Part shown: positions 24,007-32,142 of the stretch, one piece after another | Layout of the letters: each line of letters opens with the position of its first letter | Numbering within the stretch: position 1 is the first letter of the stretch | Source: Candidatus Saccharibacteria bacterium UBA2952 | GTDB lineage: Bacteria > Patescibacteriota > Saccharimonadia > Saccharimonadales > Saccharimonadaceae | Assembly: GCA_002348605.1 (NCBI GenBank) | Contig: DEBQ01000004.1 | Coordinates: 1 to 64,000 of the forward strand | Length of the DNA: 64,000 bases | Direction of reading: 5' to 3' | The notes under the pieces: model-generated | What the model saw: the letters and a program-made list of their open reading frames with translations, nothing else | Told to the model about the DNA's origin: nothing | The model's database searches: none | Translations under genes and position numbers: made by a program

Positions 24007-25266
24007 ATGCAAGAAAACTCTCGATATGCCGTAGGGATTGACATCGGTACGTCTGCCATCCGGTGCGTGGTTGGGCATATCGATGGCGAAGGCGGCAACC
24101 CGACCATCGTCGGTGTCGGTTCGGCGCCGAATGCCGGTATGCGAAAAGGGGTCGTCGCCAATCTTAGTGGTCCCGCTGCGGCAATCGACGCCGCCCTCGG
24201 CGAAGCTGAACGGATGAGCGGCTACCAAGTAGACTACGCGACTATCAGTATTAACGGTTCACACATCGTTAGCGTTAAGGCGGACGGCATGATTGCTGTT
24301 GGAGCCATGGACCACGAAGTCAATCGTGACGATTTGCTACGGATCGAAGATGTTGCTACCGTCGGCAAAGTGCCGGCTAACCGTGAAATCCTTGAAGTCG
24401 TGCCACACAGTTACCGTTTGGACGGGCAGGATAACATTAAAGACCCGCTCGGTATGACGGGAACCCGGCTTGAAATCCGTGCCAACGTCGTATCGGCGCT
24501 TGCGCCACACCTACATAACCTGCAAAAAACGGCAGAAATGGCTAAGGTAGACGCGCACACAATAGTTCCGAGCGTGCTCGCCGGCGCTAAGGCGGTCTTG
24601 AAAGAGCAGCAAATTGAAAATGGCGTTGCCGTAATCGATCTGGGCGCCGCAACCACGGGCGTCGCCGTATTCGAAGAAGGCGACCTGCAATACGTCGGTG
24701 TTGTTCCGGTCGGCAGCGCGAACATTACGAACGACCTGGCGATCGGTCTTAAGACAGACCCTGAAGTCGCTGAAAAGGTAAAGGTTGGCCATGCGATTGC
24801 TACTGGCCGCGGTTCGGTTGAAGGTATTAGTGTTAAAGATGGCGAAGAAATTCATACGTTTAGTACGGCTGACATCGACGAAATCGTCGAAGCTCGACTT
24901 GAAGAAATTTTTGAAGCTGTACAGGACGAGCTGAAAAAAGCTGGCCGTGCAGGACAGCTGCCAAGTGGCGTCGTTCTTATTGGCGGCGGCGCGAACATGA
25001 AGAAAATTGCTGATTTTGCCAAAGAAAAACTTGGCCTTGCTGCACGCGTCGGGCACGCCAATGGGCTTGGCGGCGCCGTCGAAAACATTGAACAACCCGA
25101 GTATGCAGTGGCGTCCGGACTGATGCTCATTGACGGCGGAAATGCTTCTGATAACAGGGGTAAAAATGGTGCTCATTCGGCTGGAAGAAATTCGAAAGCC
25201 GCTAAAGACTCACTGAAAAAAGCGTCGAACGGCGCCCGAAAATTCCTTGGCCGATTCAAGGTTTAA
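24007..25266 (+). CDS. ftsA: Cell division protein FtsA
   Basis: The 419-residue actin-like protein has the phosphate-1 motif GIDIGTSAIR, the SHS2/1C domain, phosphate-2 'VIDLGAATTGVAV' and the adenosine motif VVLIGGGANMKKI. A long Ser/Lys/Asn linker ends in an amphipathic membrane-targeting helix (about 410-419, ARKFLGRFKV). It anchors FtsZ to the membrane. TGC-TACAAT (23994-23999) ends 7 bases before ATG, so the mRNA is leaderless. ftsZ lies 91 bases downstream. Confidence 0.94.
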   Translation: MQENSRYAVGIDIGTSAIRCVVGHIDGEGGNPTIVGVGSAPNAGMRKGVVANLSGPAAAIDAALGEAERMSGYQVDYATISINGSHIVSVKADGMIAVGAMDHEVNRDDLLRIEDVATVGKVPANREILEVVPHSYRLDGQDNIKDPLGMTGTRLEIRANVVSALAPHLHNLQKTAEMAKVDAHTIVPSVLAGAKAVLKEQQIENGVAVIDLGAATTGVAVFEEGDLQYVGVVPVGSANITNDLAIGLKTDPEVAEKVKVGHAIATGRGSVEGISVKDGEEIHTFSTADIDEIVEARLEEIFEAVQDELKKAGRAGQLPSGVVLIGGGANMKKIADFAKEKLGLAARVGHANGLGGAVENIEQPEYAVASGLMLIDGGNASDNRGKNGAHSAGRNSKAAKDSLKKASNGARKFLGRFKV

Positions 25267-25357
25267 TATTCTTGTTCAAGGGTGATATACTTGGAATGAG
25301 CAAACATTTTGAATAGGGAAAATGAAAGATTTTCAGTAGGAAAGTGGGTAGTGATTA

Positions 25358-26560
25358 ATGCCTGAAGTCAAACCAAGCGAAATACAGACATTTGCCAGCA
25401 TAAAGGTAGTGGGTGTCGGTGGTGCCGGCGGGTCAGCCGTTAACCGCATGAAGGACGCAGGGCTTCAGGGCGTACAGTTCATCGCTATGAACACAGACGC
25501 ACAGGCCCTTCACAACTCGAAAGCGGACGTAAAGATACATCTTGGTAAAGATGCTACCGGTGGACTTGGCGCCGGAGCTGATCCTGCCGTCGGTGAACAG
25601 GCTGCACAGGAATCACGCGAAGACATTAAGGGCGCACTTGAAGGTGCTGACATGGTATTCGTTACTATCGGTGCCGGTGGTGGAACGGGTTCAGGCGCCG
25701 GTCACATCGTTGCCGAAGTTGCCCGTGAACTGGGCATACTAGTTGTTGGTGTTGCAACCAAACCATTCAGCTTCGAAGGTGAAAAGCGCCGCGTGAACGC
25801 CGATTGGGCTGTCGCGCAGCTTGGCCGCCAGGTCGACACCATGATTACGATCCCGAATGACCGCCTTCTTCAGACGATTGATCGCCGCACCCCACTACTT
25901 GAAACGTTCAAAATTGCTGACGACGTCTTGCGCCAAGGCGTACAGGGCATTTCGGAACTGATTACCGAACACGGCCTGATTAACCTGGACTTTGCCGACG
26001 TCAAAGCGATTATGAGTAACGCCGGCAGCGCCCTTATGGGTATTGGTCGCGCCAGTGGTGATGACCGCGCTTCGCAGGCTGCCCAGCAAGCAATCGAAAG
26101 CCCGCTTATTGAAGTCAGTATCGACGGCGCCAAGGGTGTACTGTTCAATGTCACCGGTGGTTACGACATGAGCATGAGTGAGATCCAGGAAGCAGCCGAA
26201 ATTATTACTTCGGCCGTTTCACCGGACGCCAATATTATCTTTGGTGCCACTTTGAAGCCTGAACTGGAAGACGAATTAATCATTACGGTCATCGCGACCG
26301 GCTTCGATAGCGCCTACTTTGAAGAGCAGGCCGCCAATATGAGCATGCCGAACCCTTCAAGCGCCAAACCTGGTGGCGAGGGCGAAGTCGATGAAAAAAT
26401 GGTCGAATCAGTCAATTTGGAACTCGACAAAGAAGACCCAGCGGCATCGTTCGCTGACGACACGCCAGCAACTGACATCTGGAATCAACCAGAAGAAGAC
26501 GAAGACGATACGCCGGCCTTCCTGCGGCGTCGCAAAAAGAAGAACAACGATAAGGAATAG
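25358..26560 (+). CDS. ftsZ: Cell division protein FtsZ
   Basis: The 400-residue tubulin homologue has GGAGGSAVNR near the N-terminus, the GTP signature GAGGGTGSG (106-113) and the T7 catalytic loop NLDFADVKAIM. An acidic linker follows, with the FtsA-binding C-terminal peptide DTPAFLRRR and a basic tail. It forms the division ring. TGA-TATACT (25286-25291) gives it a separate promoter with a leader of about 60 bases. Confidence 0.96.
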   Translation: MPEVKPSEIQTFASIKVVGVGGAGGSAVNRMKDAGLQGVQFIAMNTDAQALHNSKADVKIHLGKDATGGLGAGADPAVGEQAAQESREDIKGALEGADMVFVTIGAGGGTGSGAGHIVAEVARELGILVVGVATKPFSFEGEKRRVNADWAVAQLGRQVDTMITIPNDRLLQTIDRRTPLLETFKIADDVLRQGVQGISELITEHGLINLDFADVKAIMSNAGSALMGIGRASGDDRASQAAQQAIESPLIEVSIDGAKGVLFNVTGGYDMSMSEIQEAAEIITSAVSPDANIIFGATLKPELEDELIITVIATGFDSAYFEEQAANMSMPNPSSAKPGGEGEVDEKMVESVNLELDKEDPAASFADDTPATDIWNQPEEDEDDTPAFLRRRKKKNNDKE

Positions 26561-26574
26561 GAGGCTCGTAACCT

Positions 26575-27024
26575 ATGCCAGCCCCGCTAAACATCGGTGA
26601 TAGCCGCGTCTTAGAGTCGCGTGAGGTTGGCGATGGTAAAACCATCCGCCGCCGCCGCGAAGCACCCGATGGCCGTCGGTTTACCACCTACGAACGGATT
26701 GAAAAGCCGAACCTTGCCGTCATCAAGAAGGACGGTTCGCGAGAACTATTTGACCGCGATAAGCTAGCTAGTGCTATTAAACAGTCCGTTGGAAAATTCT
26801 TTTCGAGTGAAGTCGAAGTCGAAGAAATCGTAACCGACGTTGAAGACGCGATCTACAACATTGGCGATAGCGAAGTCTTTTCAAAGCAAATTGGTGCCAT
26901 GGTGCTCGACAAGCTCGAAGAGCGCAACCAAGTTGCCTACGTACGGTTCGCAAGCGTGTTCCATGACTTCAAGACACTCGACGACTTTGTTGAAATACTG
27001 GCAAAACGCCAGAAGAAAAAATAA
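26575..27024 (+). CDS. NrdR-like ATP-cone protein lacking zinc ligands
   Basis: The 149-residue protein aligns end to end with NrdR, the repressor of ribonucleotide reductase genes: 'RVLESREVGDGKTIRRRRE', 'GRRFTTYERIE', then the ATP-cone (about 47-137). In NrdR the N-terminal zinc finger uses two CxxC pairs; here those places read MPAPLNIGD and EAPDGRRF, with no cysteine at all. DNA binding must therefore differ or be lost, though the Arg-rich strand is kept. AGGAGG lies 10 bases before ATG. It is in the ftsZ transcription unit and its stop overlaps the next ATG (TAATG). Confidence 0.85.
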   Translation: MPAPLNIGDSRVLESREVGDGKTIRRRREAPDGRRFTTYERIEKPNLAVIKKDGSRELFDRDKLASAIKQSVGKFFSSEVEVEEIVTDVEDAIYNIGDSEVFSKQIGAMVLDKLEERNQVAYVRFASVFHDFKTLDDFVEILAKRQKKK

Positions 27025-27281
27025 TGAAAGCCATTATTATTTACAGACCAGAAAGTGACCACGCACGTGCGGTCGAGGATTATCTGCGAGATTTCTCGAG
27101 ACAGACTGGCCATGAACTTGAAACCATGGACCCCGACAGTTCCGAAGGCGGCGAACTATGCCGCGTGTATGATATTGTCGAATACCCCAGTGTTATAGCA
27201 CTATCTGACGACGGCCAATTACAGAATAATTGGCGCGGTCTCCCACTACCAACTATTTCTGAGCTAAGTTACTATACATAA
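27024..27281 (+). CDS. Cysteine-free thioredoxin-fold protein
   Basis: The 85-residue protein resembles a trimmed thioredoxin/glutaredoxin fold: the strand 'KAIIIYRPESDHA' where an active CxxC would follow, a helix, 'CRVYDIVEYPSVIALSDDGQL' with the conserved cis-proline YPS, and a final strand. The CxxC is replaced by PESD, so it cannot act as a dithiol enzyme; its single cysteine is elsewhere. Its ATG overlaps the NrdR-like stop, and the VKOR gene follows after 1 base. A binding or adaptor role beside VKOR is possible. Confidence 0.72.
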   Translation: MKAIIIYRPESDHARAVEDYLRDFSRQTGHELETMDPDSSEGGELCRVYDIVEYPSVIALSDDGQLQNNWRGLPLPTISELSYYT

Positions 27282-27282
27282 T

Positions 27283-27912
27283 ATGAAACGATTTATCGAC
27301 TTTTTCCGGCACGAAGACAAAAAATTACGCGATAACCGCTGGATTTTTACCAGCATGCTTATCGGGTCAATACTCAGCCTGATGGCGTCATTCGTTCTCA
27401 GCCAAGAGGCGATCCAACTTGCTAAGAACCCTGACGCAGCGCTGTCGTGCAGTGTGAATATCGTGTTGAACTGCGCGACGGTCGCGAACCATCCAACCGC
27501 GTCGATGTTCGGGTTTCCAAACAGTTTCTTCGGCATGATGGCTGAACCTGTCGTAATTACAGTAGCAATCGCTGGCCTTGCGGGCGTTCGTTTCCCACGA
27601 AAGTTTCTGTACGTCGCCGAAATCGGGTATACAATTGGACTGCTTTACGCACTGCTTCTATTTGGAATCAGTTTCTTCGTCATTCAGGCGCTATGTCCGT
27701 GGTGCCTGCTGGTCACTTTGACGACCATTTTGGTGTGGTTCGCGATGACGCGCTATAACATCCGTGAAAACAACCTGTACTTACCTAAAAAACTACAATC
27801 AAAGCTACACACCTACATTGAAAAAGACTATGACAAGCTTGTCATGTTCGGCCTCATCGCGGCGCTAATAGTGGCGATATTGGTAAAGTACGGTGATGGC
27901 ATTTTTGTCTAA
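27283..27912 (+). CDS. Vitamin K epoxide reductase (VKOR) family protein
   Basis: The 209-residue membrane protein has four to five helices and both cysteine pairs of VKOR: C56 and C64 (the loop pair, spaced by seven residues) and C138-PW-C141 (the CxxC next to quinone). It oxidises a thioredoxin-like partner and passes electrons to quinone, making disulfide bonds in exported proteins. The cysteines in the exported proteases and surface proteins of this window are natural beneficiaries. A DsbA-like partner with CxxC is not seen nearby. Confidence 0.9.
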   Translation: MKRFIDFFRHEDKKLRDNRWIFTSMLIGSILSLMASFVLSQEAIQLAKNPDAALSCSVNIVLNCATVANHPTASMFGFPNSFFGMMAEPVVITVAIAGLAGVRFPRKFLYVAEIGYTIGLLYALLLFGISFFVIQALCPWCLLVTLTTILVWFAMTRYNIRENNLYLPKKLQSKLHTYIEKDYDKLVMFGLIAALIVAILVKYGDGIFV

Positions 27913-28801
27913 ACTTTCAAAAGTAAGTAACCAGACTGCCGTGCTGACAATATTTTTAGCATGGTATTTGTCGGCAGCAATCACGACACTCATCGTTACA
28001 GGGTTTTTGCAGCGGATAGCACTAGTTATGACATGGATGTTCGCCTACGTACTGGTTTTTATGACAATCGCGTTCATCGCATCGTGGAAGCTTAGGCGCA
28101 CCGATATCGTTGACATCGCTTGGGGCCCAGCCTTTGTCGTGGCCGCGGTCTCAAGCTTCCTAATGAACAGCTATGACGTACCGATCGGTTTGAACGTGCA
28201 AACGCTCGTGACGGGATTGGTCATAGTGTGGGCTGCTCGGTTAAGCTACGCCATGTGGGGGCGCATTAGGAGCCATTCGGAAGACAAGCGCTACGTCGTA
28301 CTTCGCCGCAAATGGAAAGGAAACCTGGCGCTTAACACGTATCTTCGTATCTTTGTCCTACAAGGAGTGCTTGCAACGGTCATCTCTATCGCTGTCATTC
28401 ACATCAACACGTCGCTTCCGACACCGCTCGATACGTTCGCATATAGCGGTCTAGCAATTTGGCTTATCGGATTTTTATTCGAATTAGTCGGCGACTTGCA
28501 GTTGAAGCGTTTTTTGGCCAATCCTAAGAACAAAGGGAAGCTTATGACCGAAGGGTTATGGAAGTACACCCGTCACCCAAACTACTTCGGTGAAGCGACC
28601 ATGTGGCTCGGTATTTTTATCATCGCTCTTTCGACGCCGTACGGTTGGATAGCCGTTATTGCGCCGGTACTTATTATGTACCTACTCCTTTTCGTGTCAG
28701 GCGTGCCGCTTACGGAAAAATCATTCGAATCCAAACCGGGCTGGGACGCTTACAAAAAACGTACGAGCAAATTCGTGCCGCTTCCACCCAACCCAGAGTG
28801 A
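27896..28801 (+). CDS. Steroid 5-alpha-reductase/DUF1295-like membrane protein
   Basis: The roughly 301-residue protein has six to seven hydrophobic helices and the DUF1295 C-terminal signature 'EGLWKYTRHPNYFGEATMWLG', with the 'VDIAWGPAFVV' region earlier. Relatives reduce steroid- or lipid-type double bonds with NADPH or methylate isoprenyl groups; the substrate here is unknown. The start at 27896 (ATG; a GTG lies 3 bases earlier) is inside the end of the VKOR gene, so translation is coupled. The T-box leader of ileS follows immediately. Confidence 0.85.
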   Translation: MAFLSKLSKVSNQTAVLTIFLAWYLSAAITTLIVTGFLQRIALVMTWMFAYVLVFMTIAFIASWKLRRTDIVDIAWGPAFVVAAVSSFLMNSYDVPIGLNVQTLVTGLVIVWAARLSYAMWGRIRSHSEDKRYVVLRRKWKGNLALNTYLRIFVLQGVLATVISIAVIHINTSLPTPLDTFAYSGLAIWLIGFLFELVGDLQLKRFLANPKNKGKLMTEGLWKYTRHPNYFGEATMWLGIFIIALSTPYGWIAVIAPVLIMYLLLFVSGVPLTEKSFESKPGWDAYKKRTSKFVPLPPNPE

Positions 28802-28803
28802 TA

Positions 28804-28832
28804 TTGAATCTCGCGCAGTATAGGGGTACAAT
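28804..28832 (+). promoter_or_regulatory. Promoter of the T-box-ileS unit
   Basis: TTGAAT (28804-28809), 17 bases, TACAAT (28827-28832). Transcription would start at about 28839, just before the first T-box stem. Confidence 0.8.
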
Positions 28833-28841
28833 TTAAATAAT

Positions 28842-29021
28842 CCGCTGAGAGGCTATCAACCTCGAATTCATTTGAATGCGGAGCGGGAAGAACCGCCATA
28901 AGGCACAGTAGACCCCGCCGCGCACGCTGCGACAAAGCGATCAAATAAGTGCTAAGATTCTCTTCTTAGAAACCGGATGGTACCTCCCGCAATGGGATCC
29001 GGTGTCAAAGAAGGGATTTTT
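28842..29021 (+). promoter_or_regulatory. Ile-specific T-box leader with ultrashort Stem I
   Basis: The T-box bulge is exact: ACCGGA (28972-28977), TGGTACC (28978-28984), TCCC / GGGA (28985-28988 and 28994-28997), TCCGGT (28998-29003). This is the standard two-helix structure that binds the NCCA end of uncharged tRNA. Upstream, GAGG-CTATCAA-CCTC (28849-28863) places the isoleucine codon ATC (28855-28857) in a short loop, as in ultrashort Stem I T-boxes of actinobacteria; CCGC/GCGG closes around it. No U-tailed terminator follows. CTCC in the T-box can pair with the GGAG before the next ORF, so control is probably at translation. AAGATTCTCTTCTT (28954-28967) also pairs with 29008-29021. Confidence 0.88.
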
Positions 29022-29034
29022 AATTGGAGAAAAA

Positions 29035-29259
29035 ATGACCGAACAATATCATCCACCATCCGATCCTGAACTGGAACGAGCCCGCGCCTTCGCGAGTGTC
29101 GTCGAGCAGTACTTGCCCGAAGATAAAGAATTCATCCTGGATATGGACGAAGAAGAGGCGCTTGGTTACGTATACGGTATGTTACTTGAGATGGGTGAAG
29201 ACCCTGACGTTGTGTTACGTGAATTCGGTGTGACAGAGGAGAATGAAGATGAAGTTTAA
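29035..29259 (+). CDS. Small acidic protein between the T-box and ileS
   Basis: The 74-residue, Glu/Asp-rich helical protein starts at ATG 29035, with GGAG 6 bases upstream; an in-frame GTG at 29002 lies inside the T-box and is unlikely. It overlaps ileS by 11 bases, and its last codons (GAGGAGAATGAAG) carry the ileS ribosome binding site, so ileS translation should depend on its translation. No cysteine or known motif is seen. It could be a real small protein or mainly a coupling ORF that transmits the T-box decision. Confidence 0.72.
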   Translation: MTEQYHPPSDPELERARAFASVVEQYLPEDKEFILDMDEEEALGYVYGMLLEMGEDPDVVLREFGVTEENEDEV

Positions 29260-32125
29260 ATCCGGAACACGCCGTAGGGCAATTGAATACGAAAAGGACT
29301 GGGTGCAGCGCTGGAAGGCCGATCGCACGTTCGAAAAGTCGGTCGAAAACCGCCCGAAAGACAACTCATACGTATTTTACGACGGACCGCCGTTCATTAG
29401 TGGCGTGCCGCACCACGGAACCCTGCTTAGCTCCATCGTCAAAGACGCCGTGCCACGTTACCAAACCATGAAGGGCAAGCGCGTCGAACGTTTGTGGGGT
29501 TGGGACGCGCATGGCTTACCAGCAGAACGCTACACCGAAAAGAAGCTTGGTATTCATTCGCGCCAAGAAGTGCTGGAATACGGCATTGAAAAGTACATCA
29601 ACGCTACCCGCGCCAACATGCTTGAAACGTCGAGCGCCTGGGAAGATGTCGTTGACCGTATCGGCCGCTGGGTCGATTTCAAGGGCGCCTACAAGACCAT
29701 GGACAAGGACTACATGGAATCTATTTGGTGGGCGTTCAAGACATTATACGAAAAAGGCAAGATTTACGAAGGCGAAAAAGTACTTATGTACTGTACGCTC
29801 GACGGAACGCCGCTTTCGAAAGCCGAAGTTACCATGGACGCCGGCGCGTACCAGGATGTGACCGAGCCGAGCGTATTCGTGAAGTTCAAACTAGAAGATG
29901 GTCGCAATCTGCTCGCCTGGACCACGACGCCATGGACGCTACCAGCCAATACGGCTCTTGCCGTTAACCAGGGTGTAACCTACGTTGAAGTCGAGCTTGA
30001 CGGCGAAACGTACGTCGTTGCCAAGCCGTTGGTCGAAAAAACGTTCACCGACGAAAAACATCAGCCGCTCGATTACAAAGTCGGGAAGTCGTTCAAGGGA
30101 AGTGAGTTGGTTGGTCTGTCATACGAACCACTTTTCGCCGACCGCGGTAAGAACGCGCATAAAGTTTGGCATGCCGACTATGTTGAAACCGAGGCCGGAA
30201 CCGGCATCGTGCACCTGGCGCCAACCTACGGTGAAGAAGACTTTGAGCTCGCGAAAAAAGAAAAGTTCCCAGCTGTTCACGTTATTGACGAGAACGGGTT
30301 CTTTACCGAAGGCGACTGGAAAGGTCATAACGTTTGGGAAATCAACAAACAGATCGCAAAAGACCTAAAAGAGCGCGGCGTGGTCTGGAAGATCGACTAC
30401 ATTACGCACAGCTACCCGCACTGTCACCGTTGCGGTACTAAACTTATGTACCGCGCTCACCCAAGCTGGTTCATGGACATCGATGGCCAGCGCGAAAAAA
30501 TGCTCGAAAAGAACCAACCGATTAACTGGTTCCCAGCACATGTCAAAAACGGCCGGTTCGCAAAAACCGTCGAACAAGCACCGGACTGGAATATCAGCCG
30601 TGACCGCTTTTGGGCGACCGCCATGCCGGTATGGAAGAGTGAAAGCGGCAAAACGCGTGTTGTCGGTAGCTACGCCGAACTAAAGGAACTGTCAGGTGTC
30701 GAACTCGACGATTACCACCGCCCATGGATCGACGACGTAAAATTCACGATCGACGGCGAAGAATACACTCGAATCGACAAAGTCATGGACAGCTGGTTCG
30801 AGGCTGGAAGTATGCCGTTCGCGCAGTTCCATTACCCATTCGAAAATAAAGAAAAGTTCGAAGAAAACTTCCCGGGCGACTTCATCGTCGAATACATCGG
30901 CCAAGTCCGCGCTTGGTTCTACTACATGCACGCCATGAGTGTGGCATTGTTCGGTGAAAACTCGTTCAAGAATGTCATCGTCACCGGTAACGTTGCCGGC
31001 AATGATGGCCGCAAGATGAGTAAAAGCTACGGCAATTACACCGACCCGAACGAACTGATGGACAAGTTCTCGGCTGACTCGCTCCGCTTCTTACTGCTTT
31101 CAAGTCCGCTCCTAAACGGTGAAGACTTTGCACTGCAGGACAAAGAGGTAGGCGACGTCGCCCGAAAACTCGGCATGATTTGGAACATGTACGACTTCTT
31201 TACCATGTATGCCGAAGTCGACGGCTGGGAATTCGACGGGGAACTGAAAGACCCATTAGAGGACGCCACTAACCCACTGGACATCTGGATTATAAGTCGC
31301 GTTCACCAGCTCGTTGGCGAAGTCGAAGCTCACATGGACAAATACGATATTCCGAACGCGCTCGACCCGATCCTGCCGTTCCTTGACGACGCGTCAAACT
31401 GGTACGTGCGCCGCTCGCGCCGCCGCTTCTGGAAGTCTGAAGACGACGGCGACAAGGACATGGCGTACCGCACGCTACATTACGTATTGGTTCGCCTTGC
31501 ATACGTACTTGCACCGTTCACGCCGTTCTTAGCGGAAGAGCTCTACCAAAACCTGACCGGCGATGAAGAGTCAATTCATCTAAAAGATTGGATGCCTGCA
31601 GGCTCGGTCAATCAACCTGTAATAAATGACATGGTGCATGTTCGAGCAATAATTAATGGCGGTCTTGCTCAACGTGCTGGCTATGGAATTAAAGTACGAC
31701 AACCAGTTTCAAAATTGGTACTTTTTGATACAAAAGGAGGGCAAGATCCACTCAGAACCAAGTTTTACGAAGACATAGTCCTTGAAGAGCTTAACGCTAA
31801 AGAGATTGTTTTCGTCAATCCAAATAGTGATGTACCGGCCGGAATTGATCCAGAACTGACACCCGAACTCAAGCGCGAAGGCCTTATGCGCGAAGTCATC
31901 CGTCACGTCCAGTCGGCCCGAAAGGCCGCCGGTCTAAACGTCGACGACCGAATAGCATTGTCACTCAGTTCCGAGGACAACGAGCTAGTAGACGCCATAA
32001 ACGAACACGAAAACACTATCATGGACGAAACACTAACCACGCAAATGGTCGAAGGTGACTTGCCGTTCATGACGACAGTCAAAGTCGAAGGCAGCGAACT
32101 TGTCATTTCGCTCGACAAAGCCTAG
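29249..32125 (+). CDS. ileS: Isoleucyl-tRNA synthetase
   Basis: The 958-residue class I synthetase charges tRNA-Ile. The HIGH-type motif reads PHHGT (about residue 55), the editing domain contains the TTPWTLPANTAL motif, and KMSKSYGN is intact. An anticodon-binding domain and C-terminal extension follow (eukaryote-like long form). I prefer ATG 29249 over 29243 because GGAG lies 7 bases upstream of it. Codon use becomes clearly more A+T-rich for about residues 772-867 (31565-31850) and then returns to normal, an odd patch in an otherwise uniform gene. It is controlled by the T-box upstream. Confidence 0.96.
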   Translation: MKFKSGTRRRAIEYEKDWVQRWKADRTFEKSVENRPKDNSYVFYDGPPFISGVPHHGTLLSSIVKDAVPRYQTMKGKRVERLWGWDAHGLPAERYTEKKLGIHSRQEVLEYGIEKYINATRANMLETSSAWEDVVDRIGRWVDFKGAYKTMDKDYMESIWWAFKTLYEKGKIYEGEKVLMYCTLDGTPLSKAEVTMDAGAYQDVTEPSVFVKFKLEDGRNLLAWTTTPWTLPANTALAVNQGVTYVEVELDGETYVVAKPLVEKTFTDEKHQPLDYKVGKSFKGSELVGLSYEPLFADRGKNAHKVWHADYVETEAGTGIVHLAPTYGEEDFELAKKEKFPAVHVIDENGFFTEGDWKGHNVWEINKQIAKDLKERGVVWKIDYITHSYPHCHRCGTKLMYRAHPSWFMDIDGQREKMLEKNQPINWFPAHVKNGRFAKTVEQAPDWNISRDRFWATAMPVWKSESGKTRVVGSYAELKELSGVELDDYHRPWIDDVKFTIDGEEYTRIDKVMDSWFEAGSMPFAQFHYPFENKEKFEENFPGDFIVEYIGQVRAWFYYMHAMSVALFGENSFKNVIVTGNVAGNDGRKMSKSYGNYTDPNELMDKFSADSLRFLLLSSPLLNGEDFALQDKEVGDVARKLGMIWNMYDFFTMYAEVDGWEFDGELKDPLEDATNPLDIWIISRVHQLVGEVEAHMDKYDIPNALDPILPFLDDASNWYVRRSRRRFWKSEDDGDKDMAYRTLHYVLVRLAYVLAPFTPFLAEELYQNLTGDEESIHLKDWMPAGSVNQPVINDMVHVRAIINGGLAQRAGYGIKVRQPVSKLVLFDTKGGQDPLRTKFYEDIVLEELNAKEIVFVNPNSDVPAGIDPELTPELKREGLMREVIRHVQSARKAAGLNVDDRIALSLSSEDNELVDAINEHENTIMDETLTTQMVEGDLPFMTTVKVEGSELVISLDKA

Positions 32126-32142
32126 CAAGCTACAATAGGTAT

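Noticed and set aside
29243..29248. ATG at 29243 as ileS start
   Set aside because: GGAG is only 1 base away from it; the ATG at 29249 has the same GGAG at a workable distance of 7 bases.
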